The notes under the pieces: model-generated
What the model saw: the letters and a program-made list of their open reading frames with translations, nothing else
What the model was told of the DNA's origin: nothing
Databases searched by the model: none
NCBI RefSeq assembly: GCF_900699765.1
Contig: NZ_CAADHO010000001.1
Span: 496,001 to 560,000 of the forward strand
Source of the DNA: Desulfoluna butyratoxydans
GTDB taxonomy: Bacteria > Desulfobacterota > Desulfobacteria > Desulfobacterales > Desulfolunaceae
DNA length: 64,000 nt
Direction of reading: 5' to 3'
Shown: positions 1 to 8,169 of the stretch, one piece after another
Position numbering within the stretch: the first letter of the stretch is position 1
How the letters are laid out: the number at the start of each line of letters is the position of its first letter
Position numbers and translations under genes: made by a program

Positions 1-489
1 GGCCACGGATTGACGGTCCAGATCGGCGAGGAGCCTGGCCTTTTTCTCCCCGTATTTTTCGGTGTAGTCCCGGATGAGCCGGGCATGGCGCTCCGGCCCG
101 CGCACCTCGCCTCCCTCCACACTCCCCGGCATGTACCAGTAGGTGTCGGGGTGCCGTGAAAAATGGCGACGGTACCGCTCCGCCGAGCCCAGGAAGAGGG
201 TCACGCAGTCGTGGGCCCTGGCGACCACCAGGGGAAGCTCCCCGGCCCGGATCCCCTCCAGCCCCTTGCTGCAGAGACCGTAGCCCAGAAGGATCACATC
301 CTGGGACGCGTCCACGCTGTCCACGGCCTCCTGAATGGATTCATGGAGCCGTTTCGGTGTGTCGTGGAGCCCCATGTCGATGAACGACAGGGTGGTGAGG
401 TGCCGGCTCAAGGAGGCAAGGCGGGTTGCCTCCTCCTTCATCACGCTGCATCCGATAAACACCTGCCTGCGGGGTTCTGACGTCTCCAT
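1..489 (-). CDS. DUF1638 family protein, C-terminus cut by window edge
   Basis: The visible 163 residues begin at an ATG preceded by GGAGG and run off the left edge without a stop. The pattern GYGLCSKGLEG, then RAHDCVTLFLGS, then a TYWYMPG segment matches the DUF1638 family. Members are often encoded beside corrinoid-dependent methyltransferases of methanogens and anaerobic bacteria; their biochemical role is not established. The conserved Cys and His residues suggest metal or cofactor binding (inference). The neighbour on the same strand is a sigma-54 activator, separated by a terminator, so this gene probably heads its own transcript. The family is relevant here because two corrinoid modules lie about 33-50 kb away. 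Confidence 0.75.
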   Translation of the reverse strand, partial: METSEPRRQVFIGCSVMKEEATRLASLSRHLTTLSFIDMGLHDTPKRLHESIQEAVDSVDASQDVILLGYGLCSKGLEGIRAGELPLVVARAHDCVTLFLGSAERYRRHFSRHPDTYWYMPGSVEGGEVRGPERHARLIRDYTEKYGEKKARLLADLDRQSVA

Positions 490-564
490 GCCGGGCCTCC
501 TCGGGTTGACATGCTGGTTGCAATGATGCCTTCAGTCTGCCACCCCGCCCCCCCCACCGGCAAC

Positions 565-600
565 AAAAAAGGCGTGCCCTCACAAGGAAGGCACGCCTTA
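565..600 (-). terminator. Rho-independent terminator after the sigma-54 activator
   Basis: A 10-bp stem (AAGGCGTGCC / GGCACGCCTT) is followed on the minus strand by six T residues. It lies just past the stop of the activator gene and before the DUF1638 gene. Confidence 0.8.
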
Positions 601-628
601 AAAAATCACAACACGGTCTGTGGGGCGT

Positions 629-1975
629 TTACTCGTCGGCAAGGGACGGGTGGTCGTCCAGAAACCGGTAGAGGGTTGCCCGGCCGACCCCCAGGATACG
701 GGCCGCCTTGGCTTTGTTGCCGCCGGTTTTCACCAGGGCTTCCCGCACGGAGGCGTCCTCCAGCTTCCGGGTGGGGCCCCGTTTCACCGACTCTTCCTGC
801 ACCACGCCAAGCTCCATGGGCAGGTCCGAGGGCATGACGGTTTTTCCCTTGCACCGGACAATGGAGAACTGGACGGCGTTTTCAAGCTCACGGACGTTCC
901 CGGGCCAGGTATACGCCACCATACGGCTCATGGCGTCCTTGGAAAAATCGGGGGACTTGCGGCCGTGGCGCATGGTGCACTTATCGAGGAAATGGTCCAC
1001 GAGAAGGGGGATGTCGTTGCGCCGTTCGCGCAAGGGAGGCAGGATAATGGGAATGACGTTGAGGCGATAAAAAAGGTCTTCGCGGAACCTGCCTGCCTTC
1101 ACCTCTTTTTTGAGGTCCTTGTTGGTGGCGCTGATGATGCGGACGTCGGAGGTCAGGGTCTTTTCGCCCCCCACCTTTTCAAAGGTCCCCTCCTGAAGAA
1201 AGCGCAGGAGTTTGACCTGCATCTCCAGGGAGAGCTCGGCCACCTCGTCCAAAAACACCGTGCCGCCCTCGGCCAGCTCAAAGCGTCCCTTCTTGTCCCG
1301 CACCGCCCCGGAGAACGCCCCTTTCACATGGCCGAAGAGCTCACTTTCGATGAGGTTCTCCGGAAGGGCACCGCAGTTGATGGGCACAAAGGGGCCGCCG
1401 CCCCGCTGGCTTTCGTTGTGGATGGCCGCGGCCACCAGCTCCTTGCCGGTGCCCGTCTCCCCGAAGAGATGAACGGGGAAATCGTACTCGGCCACGTCCC
1501 GCACCTGCTGAAACACATCAAGCATCTTGACGTCGCGCCCGATGATGTTGGAGAAGCTCACCATCTCGCCTGCCTTTCGGCGCAGTTCGAGAAGGTCGGT
1601 GAGATCCCGGAAGACGGCCAGCACACCGAAGGGCTGCTCTTCGTCGTCCTTCATCATGGAGACGGTCATCTCCACGGTGCGGGTCTCCCCGCTTCGGGTG
1701 ACGATATTGGTCTGGTAGGAGGTGGTTTCGGCCAGGTCCACAGATTCGCCGCAAAAGGAGCACCGGGCACCGCACAGAGGCCCGCCCAGGGCATCGTGGC
1801 AATCCTTGCCGATGACGTTTTCCCGGGAGAATCCGGTGATGCGCTCGGCTTCACTGTTGAAGTAAAAGATCCTGCGCTGGAAATCATGTGCAACGATGCC
1901 GTCCTTGAGGTTATCGAGGATGCGCTCAAGGTTCTTGACGTTGCCGACTATGCTGTTCAATGACAATCCACTCAT
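629..1975 (-). CDS. Sigma-54-dependent PAS/AAA+/Fis transcriptional activator
   Basis: This 448-residue protein has a PAS domain (about residues 15-140), an AAA+ sigma-54 interaction domain (about 145-385) with Walker A GETGTGKE and the switch GVGRATLYRF-type Fis helix-turn-helix at the C-terminus. The sigma-54 contact loop reads GAFSGA instead of the usual GAFTGA. The PAS domain holds a Cys cluster, CHDALGGPLCGARCSFCG, which may bind a metal or haem or sense redox state (inference). The protein has no receiver domain, so it probably senses a ligand directly. It lies downstream of the CODH operon on the same strand, 104 bp after the HMA gene, and is the best candidate regulator for that operon. 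The start lacks a clear Shine-Dalgarno sequence. Confidence 0.9.
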   Translation of the reverse strand: MSGLSLNSIVGNVKNLERILDNLKDGIVAHDFQRRIFYFNSEAERITGFSRENVIGKDCHDALGGPLCGARCSFCGESVDLAETTSYQTNIVTRSGETRTVEMTVSMMKDDEEQPFGVLAVFRDLTDLLELRRKAGEMVSFSNIIGRDVKMLDVFQQVRDVAEYDFPVHLFGETGTGKELVAAAIHNESQRGGGPFVPINCGALPENLIESELFGHVKGAFSGAVRDKKGRFELAEGGTVFLDEVAELSLEMQVKLLRFLQEGTFEKVGGEKTLTSDVRIISATNKDLKKEVKAGRFREDLFYRLNVIPIILPPLRERRNDIPLLVDHFLDKCTMRHGRKSPDFSKDAMSRMVAYTWPGNVRELENAVQFSIVRCKGKTVMPSDLPMELGVVQEESVKRGPTRKLEDASVREALVKTGGNKAKAARILGVGRATLYRFLDDHPSLADE

Positions 1976-2079
1976 AATGAGCTTAGTTAGAATATTATGA
2001 TAGGAAAGTCAATTGCCATCGCAAAGAGGGCACACCGTCTCACGCGGTCTGCCCCCTGCCGTCAGGAGCCCGGACGGGC

Positions 2080-2292
2080 TCAAGCCATGGTGACGGAATA
2101 CCCCGCCGCGGTGATGGCCCGCCGGACCCTCTCCACGACCCCGTCGTCATCCACCTCAAAGGTGACGCATGCCCCTTCAAGGCTTACCATGACGTTGTCG
2201 GTGCCGGACACCGCCTCCACGGCCCGGGTCACCGCGCCGGCGCAGTGCATGCAGTTCATGCCGGCCACTTTCAATTCACGCCTCTCAGCCAT
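2080..2292 (-). CDS. Heavy-metal-associated (HMA) domain protein, CopZ-like
   Basis: A 70-residue single-domain protein with the metal-binding motif GMNCMHC near residue 11 and the beta-alpha-beta-beta-alpha-beta pattern of HMA chaperones. The ATG follows GAGGAGGAGAAG and lies 10 bp after the upstream gene, so translation is probably coupled. HMA proteins usually carry Cu(I) or related soft metals. No copper ATPase is present nearby; the gene is last in the operon headed by cooS, so a role in metal supply to CODH or the siroheme protein is possible but unproven. A short hairpin (2066-2081) overlaps the stop codon. Confidence 0.85.
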   Translation of the reverse strand: MAERRELKVAGMNCMHCAGAVTRAVEAVSGTDNVMVSLEGACVTFEVDDDGVVERVRRAITAAGYSVTMA

Positions 2293-2302
2293 CTTCTCCT
2301 CC

Positions 2303-3136
2303 TCAACCGGCAGCCCGTGAGCTTCCGACGGCGGTCAGGGACCTGTCGCGGAATCGCAGCACCACCTCATGAAAGTCAGCCTCGGTAAAAAGGCGGGAAA
2401 ACCGCTCTCCGCCGGTGCTTCGGGCCTTGTAAAAGGCCACGCAGTACCGGACGATGTCAAAGGCGGCTTCTTCATCAAAGATCCCGGGCACCTCCATGGC
2501 AAGGCGTGGGTGGCGCCCCAATCGCCCGCCCAGAAGGACGCGATACCCCCTGCGGAGCCCCACCAGGGTCCCGGGTTTGCAGACCGCAACGCACCGGCCG
2601 CAGACCAGGCAGCGCTCCATGTCCAGCACAGGACCCGTATCCGACAGGGTAACGGCCTCCTCGGCGCAGGCGGTGACGCAGGCACCGCACTGGGTGCACG
2701 GGGTCTCCGAGGTCTCCGGCACCATGGCCCCGATGATGCAGATATCCCGAATCTGGGGCTGCGAACAGGCGTTGGGGCAGTCGGCAAAGGCCACGCGCAG
2801 CTCATGGTGAAACTTGAGCTTGCCTTTTACCCGCTCCCGGAGAAACCCGAGGATGTCTTCGTCCTCTAAATGCGCCTTCACCTTCTCCTGGAGCCCCCTG
2901 CTCCCGCAGGCCTGCCGGGGACAGCCCCCGTCGCCGAAACAGGCTTCCACCTGAAAGCCTGCCACTTCGTCCTCCATTTTGTTTAAAAACCGCGCCCGGG
3001 TCCGGTTGACCTCCTTCAGGGTCACCACGTCCACCCCGGCCTCTGCGGCCTCTTCTTCCACACGGGTTTTCACCCGTTTGCGGACAAAAAACGGAACCTT
3101 TTTGATCGCCGCCTCTGCTTCCTGGGTCCACTTCAT
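2303..3136 (-). CDS. PCP_red domain + small siroheme/[4Fe-4S] reductase with ferredoxin domain
   Basis: This 277-residue protein begins with a light-independent protochlorophyllide reductase-like domain (WTQEAEAAIKKVPFFVRK, residues 3-45). It then shows CX5C (C66, C72) and CX3C (C120, C124), the siroheme-[4Fe-4S] signature of sulfite and nitrite reductases. Two ferredoxin clusters follow (C147/150/153/157 and C176/179/182/186). The layout resembles the low-molecular-weight assimilatory-type sulfite reductases of Desulfovibrio with an extra N-terminal domain. The substrate (sulfite, nitrite or another) cannot be told from sequence. I start at the ATG of MKWTQ (3136); a GTG 33 bp upstream overlaps the cupin stop and looks less likely. 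It sits in the cooS operon. Confidence 0.8.
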   Translation of the reverse strand: MKWTQEAEAAIKKVPFFVRKRVKTRVEEEAAEAGVDVVTLKEVNRTRARFLNKMEDEVAGFQVEACFGDGGCPRQACGSRGLQEKVKAHLEDEDILGFLRERVKGKLKFHHELRVAFADCPNACSQPQIRDICIIGAMVPETSETPCTQCGACVTACAEEAVTLSDTGPVLDMERCLVCGRCVAVCKPGTLVGLRRGYRVLLGGRLGRHPRLAMEVPGIFDEEAAFDIVRYCVAFYKARSTGGERFSRLFTEADFHEVVLRFRDRSLTAVGSSRAAG

Positions 3137-3165
3137 GCTCAATCCATTTCCTTGGAACGGCCGCA

Positions 3166-3525
3166 TCACAACGTGCCGATGGTTTTCGGTTTTTTCACCA
3201 CGGTCAGCAGCATCTTAAACGGGGTCAGGGCCTCAAGGGCGTGGGGCACGTCTTTGGGCATGACCACCGATTCTCCGGGCCCAGCCTCCAGGACAGCACC
3301 GTCGATGTTGATCTTGACGCGCCCGTCCAGCACCTGCACCAGGGCATCCCCGGGGGCGGTATGGGCGCTGATCTCCTCGCCCTCGTCAAAGGCAAACAGG
3401 GTGATGACCACCCCGGGGGTGGTGGCCAGGGTCCGGCTCACCACCTGATTCGGCGCATAGGAGACCAGGTCTTTCATCACCACGGCACAGGACATCTCAA
3501 TGTTCTTCATCAGCTCGTCGCTCAT
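3166..3525 (-). CDS. Cupin domain protein
   Basis: A 119-residue single cupin barrel. The segment around EEISAHTAPGDALVQVLDG is cupin motif 1 and PGESVVMPKDVPHAL is motif 2; the usual metal-binding residues are only partly kept (His in each motif). The ATG of MSDEL is chosen because AAGGAG lies 8 bp upstream; a GTG nine bases earlier is possible. The gene is 26 bp downstream of the hypothetical gene and 29 bp upstream of the siroheme protein, so it is part of the cooS operon. Such cupins often act as small-molecule or metal-binding stabilisers; the role here is unknown. Confidence 0.85.
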   Translation of the reverse strand: MSDELMKNIEMSCAVVMKDLVSYAPNQVVSRTLATTPGVVITLFAFDEGEEISAHTAPGDALVQVLDGRVKINIDGAVLEAGPGESVVMPKDVPHALEALTPFKMLLTVVKKPKTIGTL

Positions 3526-3551
3526 GGATTTCACTCCTTCGTATGTATAGA

Positions 3552-3974
3552 TCAGGCAAACAGCCCGTTTGTCGTCCCCTTATGGGCCCCGATCAACTGG
3601 GCTTCGTCCTCGTGGACGGGTCGCCAGTGGACCGTATAGAGTCTCTCCTTGCCCACCATGGCCCCTTCGTTGAGGGTGGCCACATCCATGGCGGTCCCTT
3701 CCGGGTAATACTCCACCCAGAGCACCTTGTTCAACGTAAGCCCGAATTCCTGACAGATGGACTGGGCAAAATACTGAAAATGATTCCGCACGTTGAACCC
3801 TTTACCCGTATCGGCAAAAAGGCAGATCACGGGCTTGATATGAAACACCCCGTCCGGCGTGGTGTCGGACAGGTCGACAATTTTCACCCGGTAGGACCCG
3901 GGCCACCAGCTGACCGGCCGCTTTCCCGAGCTTGTCTTTCCCGACCAGGAGTAGATGCCGTCATATAAAATCAT
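3552..3974 (-). CDS. Conserved-looking hypothetical protein in the CODH operon
   Basis: I do not recognise this 140-residue protein. It starts at MILYDGIYSW, with AGGA 8 bp upstream; an open frame extends further upstream but lacks a ribosome site. It has no signal peptide or membrane segment, is rich in aromatic residues (SWSGK, SWWPGSYRVK, VLWVEYYPEG, YTVHWRP), and contains only one Cys. The soluble, single-domain character and its place between cooS and the cupin suggest an accessory role, but nothing in the sequence fixes it. Confidence 0.7.
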   Translation of the reverse strand: MILYDGIYSWSGKTSSGKRPVSWWPGSYRVKIVDLSDTTPDGVFHIKPVICLFADTGKGFNVRNHFQYFAQSICQEFGLTLNKVLWVEYYPEGTAMDVATLNEGAMVGKERLYTVHWRPVHEDEAQLIGAHKGTTNGLFA

Positions 3975-4043
3975 GGTTTTTTCCTGCATGGGTTGTGCCG
4001 CAGGGCCCGTTAAGGCCCCAATCGACGAATTCTGAACCTTGCG

Positions 4044-4072
4044 GCGGGGTGCCCGGGTGCCGGGCACCCCGC
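4044..4072. other. Perfect hairpin between cooS and the downstream gene
   Basis: GCGGGGTGCCCGG pairs perfectly with CCGGGCACCCCGC around a 3-base loop. There is no long U-tract on the minus strand. It lies in the 160-bp gap after cooS and could be a processing or partial-termination site that lowers expression of the downstream genes relative to cooS. Confidence 0.5.
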
Positions 4073-4133
4073 TTTGAACAACACTGTCTTCCGGGCACAA
4101 GGCGCCCTCCAGCGCCCCTGTGCCCGTGTTTTA

Positions 4134-6098
4134 TCAGGCCAGCTCCCGGCGTGAAGCCATGTCCGTCAGGACGCGTTCCCGCGCCTTGTCAATGCCGAGT
4201 TCTTTACGTTTTTTGTCGATATGGGCCAGCATCATGGCGGCCATCTCATAGGGATCTTTGGTGACGCCCCACTTGCCCAGCCCCTGGTTTTCCAACCCCC
4301 CAAAAAGGAGGTCGTGGAATTTGGTATCCTTCACCGTGGGAAAGCCCACCCCGAAGACCGTGAACACACCCGAGGCCACAAAGTACTGGCCGATGGCAAC
4401 GGCCTTCTCGCTCATCCACTCGGGCGCGGCTCCGGCCACGGGCAGATCCGCGATGGAGTCCCCCAGGCCACCCTGGTTCACCATGGCCGTGGCGGCGATG
4501 AGGATCCGGGTGTTGTCCACGCAGGACCCCAGGCCCAATACCGGCGGCATGCCCACGGCCTCGCACACCTCACGGAGCCCCGGCCCTGCAAGGACCGCTG
4601 CCTCGGGCACGGTGAGCCCGGCCTTGGCCAGGGCGATCTGGGAACAGCCGGTCTGGATCACCAGCACGTCGTTTTTGATGAGCTCCTTGACCAGCTCCAC
4701 GTGGACCCAGTCCTGCTTCACCCGGGGATTCACGCAGCCCACGACCCCTGCCACCCCACGGATACGGCCGTTGATGATGTTGTCGTTCAAGGGGGCATAG
4801 CTGCTGCGGAAGCTGCCGCCCAGCATGTAGTTGATGTACTCGTGGGAAAAACCGTGGATCCCCTGGTTGACGATCTTGGGAATCTCCACGTCCACGCCCC
4901 GGTCGGCAAACCGGGCGATGGCCAGGGTGACGATCTCGTCGGTGCACTCCCTGGGGACATGCTCGTCGAACTCGATGTGACGGGCCCCTTCAATGTGGCA
5001 GCGGGGGTTGGTGGTAATGAGGTGGGTCTTGTAGCACTCGGCGGTTTTCACCAGGCCCTGCTGGATACACTGGATATCCACGGCCATGGCGTCCACGGCA
5101 CCGGTCACAAGGACAGGCTCGGTGCTCATGAAGTTTCCGGCATGGGGCACGCCGTGGCGGGACATCATCTCCGCGCCGGAGCAGCACATGCCCACCAGGT
5201 TAATGCCCTTGGCCCCCTTTTCCCGGGCGATCTTCACCAGGGAGGGGTCGCTCACCGACACCAGCATGGACTCAAAAAGGTTGGGTTCGTGGCCGTGGAC
5301 AATGACGTTGACGTGGTCCTCTTTAAGGACCCCGAAGTTCACGTCGGCCTGGACCGGAGAGGGGGTTCCGAACATGATGTCCCCAAGCTCCGTGGCCACC
5401 ATGGAGCCGCCCCACCCGTCGGCTAGGGCCGCCTTGCTGATGGCCTTGGTGATGTTCTCGTAGTGCTGATCGCACCCCATATGGGTCCGGCTCATGATGC
5501 CCAGCACCTCGATCATGGCGCCCCGGGGGACGATATCGAGCTTGCGCCAGGTCTCCAGGGTCTTTTCGGGCACGCGCCTGGCAAAGGGGATCTCCCCTTC
5601 GGTCTGGGTATAGGTCTTCTCCAGCTCGTCGGCCAGGGCCAGGGCCTTCTCCTGAACGGTCATGCCGTCCACGTCCAGTTCCAGCTCCGCGCACAGGGCA
5701 TCGAGTTTGTAGGGATCTTTGATGGTGTAATCGGTGATGGTGCCGTTGGCCACGCCCTTGAAGAGTTCCAGGACCGCCATGCCGTGGTCGTTATGGGCCG
5801 CAGAACCCGAGGCCACCATGCGGGCCAGGTTCCGGGACTGAATGGTATCGATGGTGGCGCCGCACACCCCCACCTTGCCGTAGGGGTCCCTGGCGTTGAG
5901 GCGGCAAGGCCCCATATAGCACATCTTGCAACAGGCCGACTCCGCCCCGATGGGGCAGGGTTTCATCTCAGCGGCCCGGTCAAAAGCCACCACCACGCCG
6001 TCTCTTCTCGCCTTCTCGAGCATGCGGCCGGTGGCCTCGCACTGGGTCACCTCGTTGATGGGAACGGCCTTCTTGACCTTCTTGTCCAATTTTTCCAT
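4134..6098 (-). CDS. cooS: Anaerobic Ni-Fe carbon monoxide dehydrogenase, catalytic subunit
   Basis: This 654-residue protein catalyses CO + H2O to CO2 + 2 e- + 2 H+ in the cytoplasm. The N-terminal Cys block (CPIGAESACCKMCYMGPCR, then VCG, residues about 48-80) binds the B and D clusters. All C-cluster ligands appear present: the His in VHGHEPNLFE (about 265), then Cys in GMCCSG, DIQC, GCVNPR, TGCSQIA and GSCVDNTRI. Length is typical of CooS (about 630-670). No acsB, cooF or cooC is seen nearby, so it looks monofunctional and its maturation and electron partners must be encoded elsewhere or by its operon partners. It probably heads the operon that follows on the minus strand. Confidence 0.97.
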   Translation of the reverse strand: MEKLDKKVKKAVPINEVTQCEATGRMLEKARRDGVVVAFDRAAEMKPCPIGAESACCKMCYMGPCRLNARDPYGKVGVCGATIDTIQSRNLARMVASGSAAHNDHGMAVLELFKGVANGTITDYTIKDPYKLDALCAELELDVDGMTVQEKALALADELEKTYTQTEGEIPFARRVPEKTLETWRKLDIVPRGAMIEVLGIMSRTHMGCDQHYENITKAISKAALADGWGGSMVATELGDIMFGTPSPVQADVNFGVLKEDHVNVIVHGHEPNLFESMLVSVSDPSLVKIAREKGAKGINLVGMCCSGAEMMSRHGVPHAGNFMSTEPVLVTGAVDAMAVDIQCIQQGLVKTAECYKTHLITTNPRCHIEGARHIEFDEHVPRECTDEIVTLAIARFADRGVDVEIPKIVNQGIHGFSHEYINYMLGGSFRSSYAPLNDNIINGRIRGVAGVVGCVNPRVKQDWVHVELVKELIKNDVLVIQTGCSQIALAKAGLTVPEAAVLAGPGLREVCEAVGMPPVLGLGSCVDNTRILIAATAMVNQGGLGDSIADLPVAGAAPEWMSEKAVAIGQYFVASGVFTVFGVGFPTVKDTKFHDLLFGGLENQGLGKWGVTKDPYEMAAMMLAHIDKKRKELGIDKARERVLTDMASRRELA

Positions 6099-6562
6099 AA
6101 CTCACTCCCCTGGGCAGCCGGCCGATATCGAAGACGGGGATGGAACCTGGACCGGAGTGGCGCGGCCACCGGATCTTGGTGTTGAGCCTGCTTCTGCAGA
6201 CCGATTGATTGGGAGGGACATGGAAATCAACAAGGGGAGGACTGAAAGGCTGTTTCGGTCTCACGCAGCCAGGCTCACCGACCGTCGGCGTCATCGCCGA
6301 ACCGGCCGCAACCTCCGTATGTCCTCGTTCATCGTTTCCGAGTCCCTGACATCATGTCTCATTCGAAATACAAACCAGATCGAGCGGGAGAACAGGTGAG
6401 GCTCAAGGCCTCACCTGTGTCACCGATACGGAGATCTTACCGAAACAATTGCATGATTCGTGCCGATGGGGGTATATTTCACAATACCCCACCGGGATCA
6501 TTTTCTCAACATGCGTTGCGGCATGGCAGCCCCTGCCTTTGGGACAAAAGGCTAAAAAAGGC
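6099..6562. other. 464-bp non-coding gap between cooS and the ferredoxin-type gene
   Basis: No credible gene is seen. It should hold the cooS promoter on the minus strand, but I found no convincing sigma-54 or CRP-type site. A perfect hairpin lies at 6392-6418 (ACAGGTGAGGC / GCCTCACCTGT) and another at 6466-6489 (GGGGTAT / ATACCCC); these probably end the upstream hcp-linked transcript although U-tracts are poor. Confidence 0.5.
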
Positions 6563-7306
6563 CTATGCTTTGATGCGTCCGTCAAGGGCGACAACCACCA
6601 CTTCCACGGGAACATCCACGCCTGCGAGCTCCATCCCCTTCTTGACGATGGTGGGGAGCCCCGAACAACAAGGAACTTCCATGATGAGCACGGTGACGCT
6701 CTTGATGCCGGCAACGGAAAAAATGTCCCGGAACTTTTCGATGTAGCTCTGGGCGTCGTCGAACTTGGGGCAGCCCAGCATCACCTTGCGACCCTTGAGA
6801 TAGGTGGTGTGAAGGTCAGGGTACGAGACGGGAACGCAGTCGGCGGTCACCAGAATGTCCGCCCCTTTGAGGAAGGGTGCCGTGGGGGGAATGAGACGAA
6901 TCTGTACCGGCCAGTGAGACAATGCCGAGACACCGGACACCTGATCCTTGGGCACATTGGCCTTCTGGCAGGCCGAGGGGCCCGAAAAGTCCATGAGGGC
7001 CGCAGACGGGCATCCGCCGGGTCGTGGCGCGGGCTGGGCAGCCCCTTTGTCCGCGGTCTCTTTTGCGGCCAGGTGGGCGTGCACCGCCTCCTCGTCAAAG
7101 GCATCGGCCTCGCGGGTGACAATGTGCAGGGCGTCTTCGGGGCACTCCCCGATGCAGGCCCCCAGGCCGTCGCAGAGCAGGTCCTTGATCACCTTGGCCT
7201 TGCCGTCGATGATCTCAATGGCCCCTTCGGCACAGGCCGGAACGCAGAGCCCGCATCCGGTGCATTTTTCTTCGTCGATTTCGATGATGTTTCGCATGAT
7301 TTTCAT
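6563..7306 (-). CDS. Two-[4Fe-4S] ferredoxin-like protein of the hcp cluster
   Basis: A 247-residue soluble protein. Residues 10-80 carry two ferredoxin motifs, CTGCGLCVPAC and CDGLGACIGEC. The remaining two thirds is a conserved extension with isolated Cys residues (GGCPSAA, VTADCVPVSYP, MLGCPKFDD, VPCCSGL) typical of the 4Fe-4S proteins encoded with hcp in Desulfobacterota. It probably delivers electrons to the hybrid cluster protein (inference from family context). The start at MKIM follows AAGGGG with good spacing; an ATG 6 bp upstream is possible. The gene is downstream of hcp and the zinc-ribbon gene on the same strand. Confidence 0.8.
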   Translation of the reverse strand: MKIMRNIIEIDEEKCTGCGLCVPACAEGAIEIIDGKAKVIKDLLCDGLGACIGECPEDALHIVTREADAFDEEAVHAHLAAKETADKGAAQPAPRPGGCPSAALMDFSGPSACQKANVPKDQVSGVSALSHWPVQIRLIPPTAPFLKGADILVTADCVPVSYPDLHTTYLKGRKVMLGCPKFDDAQSYIEKFRDIFSVAGIKSVTVLIMEVPCCSGLPTIVKKGMELAGVDVPVEVVVVALDGRIKA

Positions 7307-7367
7307 GGTCATTCCCCTTTGTATCGTTACGCCGCTGACGGCGATGTTATCTTAAGCGTGGTGGTTC

Positions 7368-8039
7368 TTACGGCCGCACAAGGACCCTGCGGGCCTCGTC
7401 CACGGCCCCGGCCGTCTTCAGACGGCGAGCCAGTCCCTCTTCAAAGGCCGCCTCATCCAGGGGGGATCCCCCGCACCGGTCCTCTTCATCGGCGATGCGG
7501 CGGGCATCCTCAAGGATCATCCGGTTCGCATCTGCCTTGTGGTCAGGGGTATCCCCTTCCAAAAGGGCTGTCACCTCGGTGATGAGCCCCTCCGGTGCGG
7601 TGATGGCCCCGAGCACCTCCCGGGCCTCTTCCCGGGAAAGCGCGGCCAGGTAGGCCCCGCAGAGCAAGACCGCAAGATCGGCCCCGGCCTCGCGGGTGGC
7701 GATCTGCTCGGCATGGGCGGCGAGTCGTGCGGCCCTGCCGATCCTGGCAAAATCCTTTCCACACCGTTTTTTCACTTCAACGGCCACCCGGTCTTTGATC
7801 AGGTTCCGTTTTTCCGCCAGCAGCTCCGGGGGTAACGAGCCCAGGCAGGCGTCGGCGAACTGACAATAGGAGGCGCAGCCAAAGTCGAGCTTCGGATTGG
7901 CCAGCCGCTTGCCGCACCCCTTGCAGGTGCGCATGGTGTCGTCCTTGAAGAACTCCACCGTGGTCCCGCACTCGGGACAGTCGGCCTCAAAGATGGCACC
8001 GTATCCCCAGTACTGGGTATCCTGACCCGGACATTTCAT
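7368..8039 (-). CDS. Zinc-ribbon protein with degenerate HD-like region
   Basis: A 223-residue protein. The N-terminus has a zinc ribbon (CPECG at about residue 21 and CKGCGKR at about 39) followed by more Cys (CASYCQFADAC). The middle, RIGRAARLAAHAEQIATREAGADLAVLLCGAYL, resembles HD-superfamily phosphohydrolases encoded near hcp in related bacteria, but the HD metal-binding dyad expected after AYL is absent (it reads AALSREEA). It is therefore probably not a hydrolase of the usual kind. It lies between hcp and the ferredoxin gene, separated from hcp by two hairpins. Function unknown. Confidence 0.7.
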   Translation of the reverse strand: MKCPGQDTQYWGYGAIFEADCPECGTTVEFFKDDTMRTCKGCGKRLANPKLDFGCASYCQFADACLGSLPPELLAEKRNLIKDRVAVEVKKRCGKDFARIGRAARLAAHAEQIATREAGADLAVLLCGAYLAALSREEAREVLGAITAPEGLITEVTALLEGDTPDHKADANRMILEDARRIADEEDRCGGSPLDEAAFEEGLARRLKTAGAVDEARRVLVRP

Positions 8040-8090
8040 GGCACACCCCCTTTGATTCGGGTGGTTTCCCGCCCGGCAGTGATCTCAAAC

Positions 8091-8161
8091 AAGGCGCCCC
8101 GCCCCCTCATCCGGTGCGGGGCGCCTTGGGTCCTGAAGGTGATCGCGTGGTGCGATCACCT
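8091..8161 (-). terminator. Double hairpin after hcp
   Basis: Two strong stems lie in tandem: AGGTGATCGC / GCGATCACCT (8137-8161) and AAGGCGCCCCGC / GCGGGGCGCCTT (8091-8127), the second followed on the minus strand by TTGTTTG. This probably causes full or partial termination between hcp and the two downstream genes. Confidence 0.65.
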
Positions 8162-8169
8162 GGTTTGGT

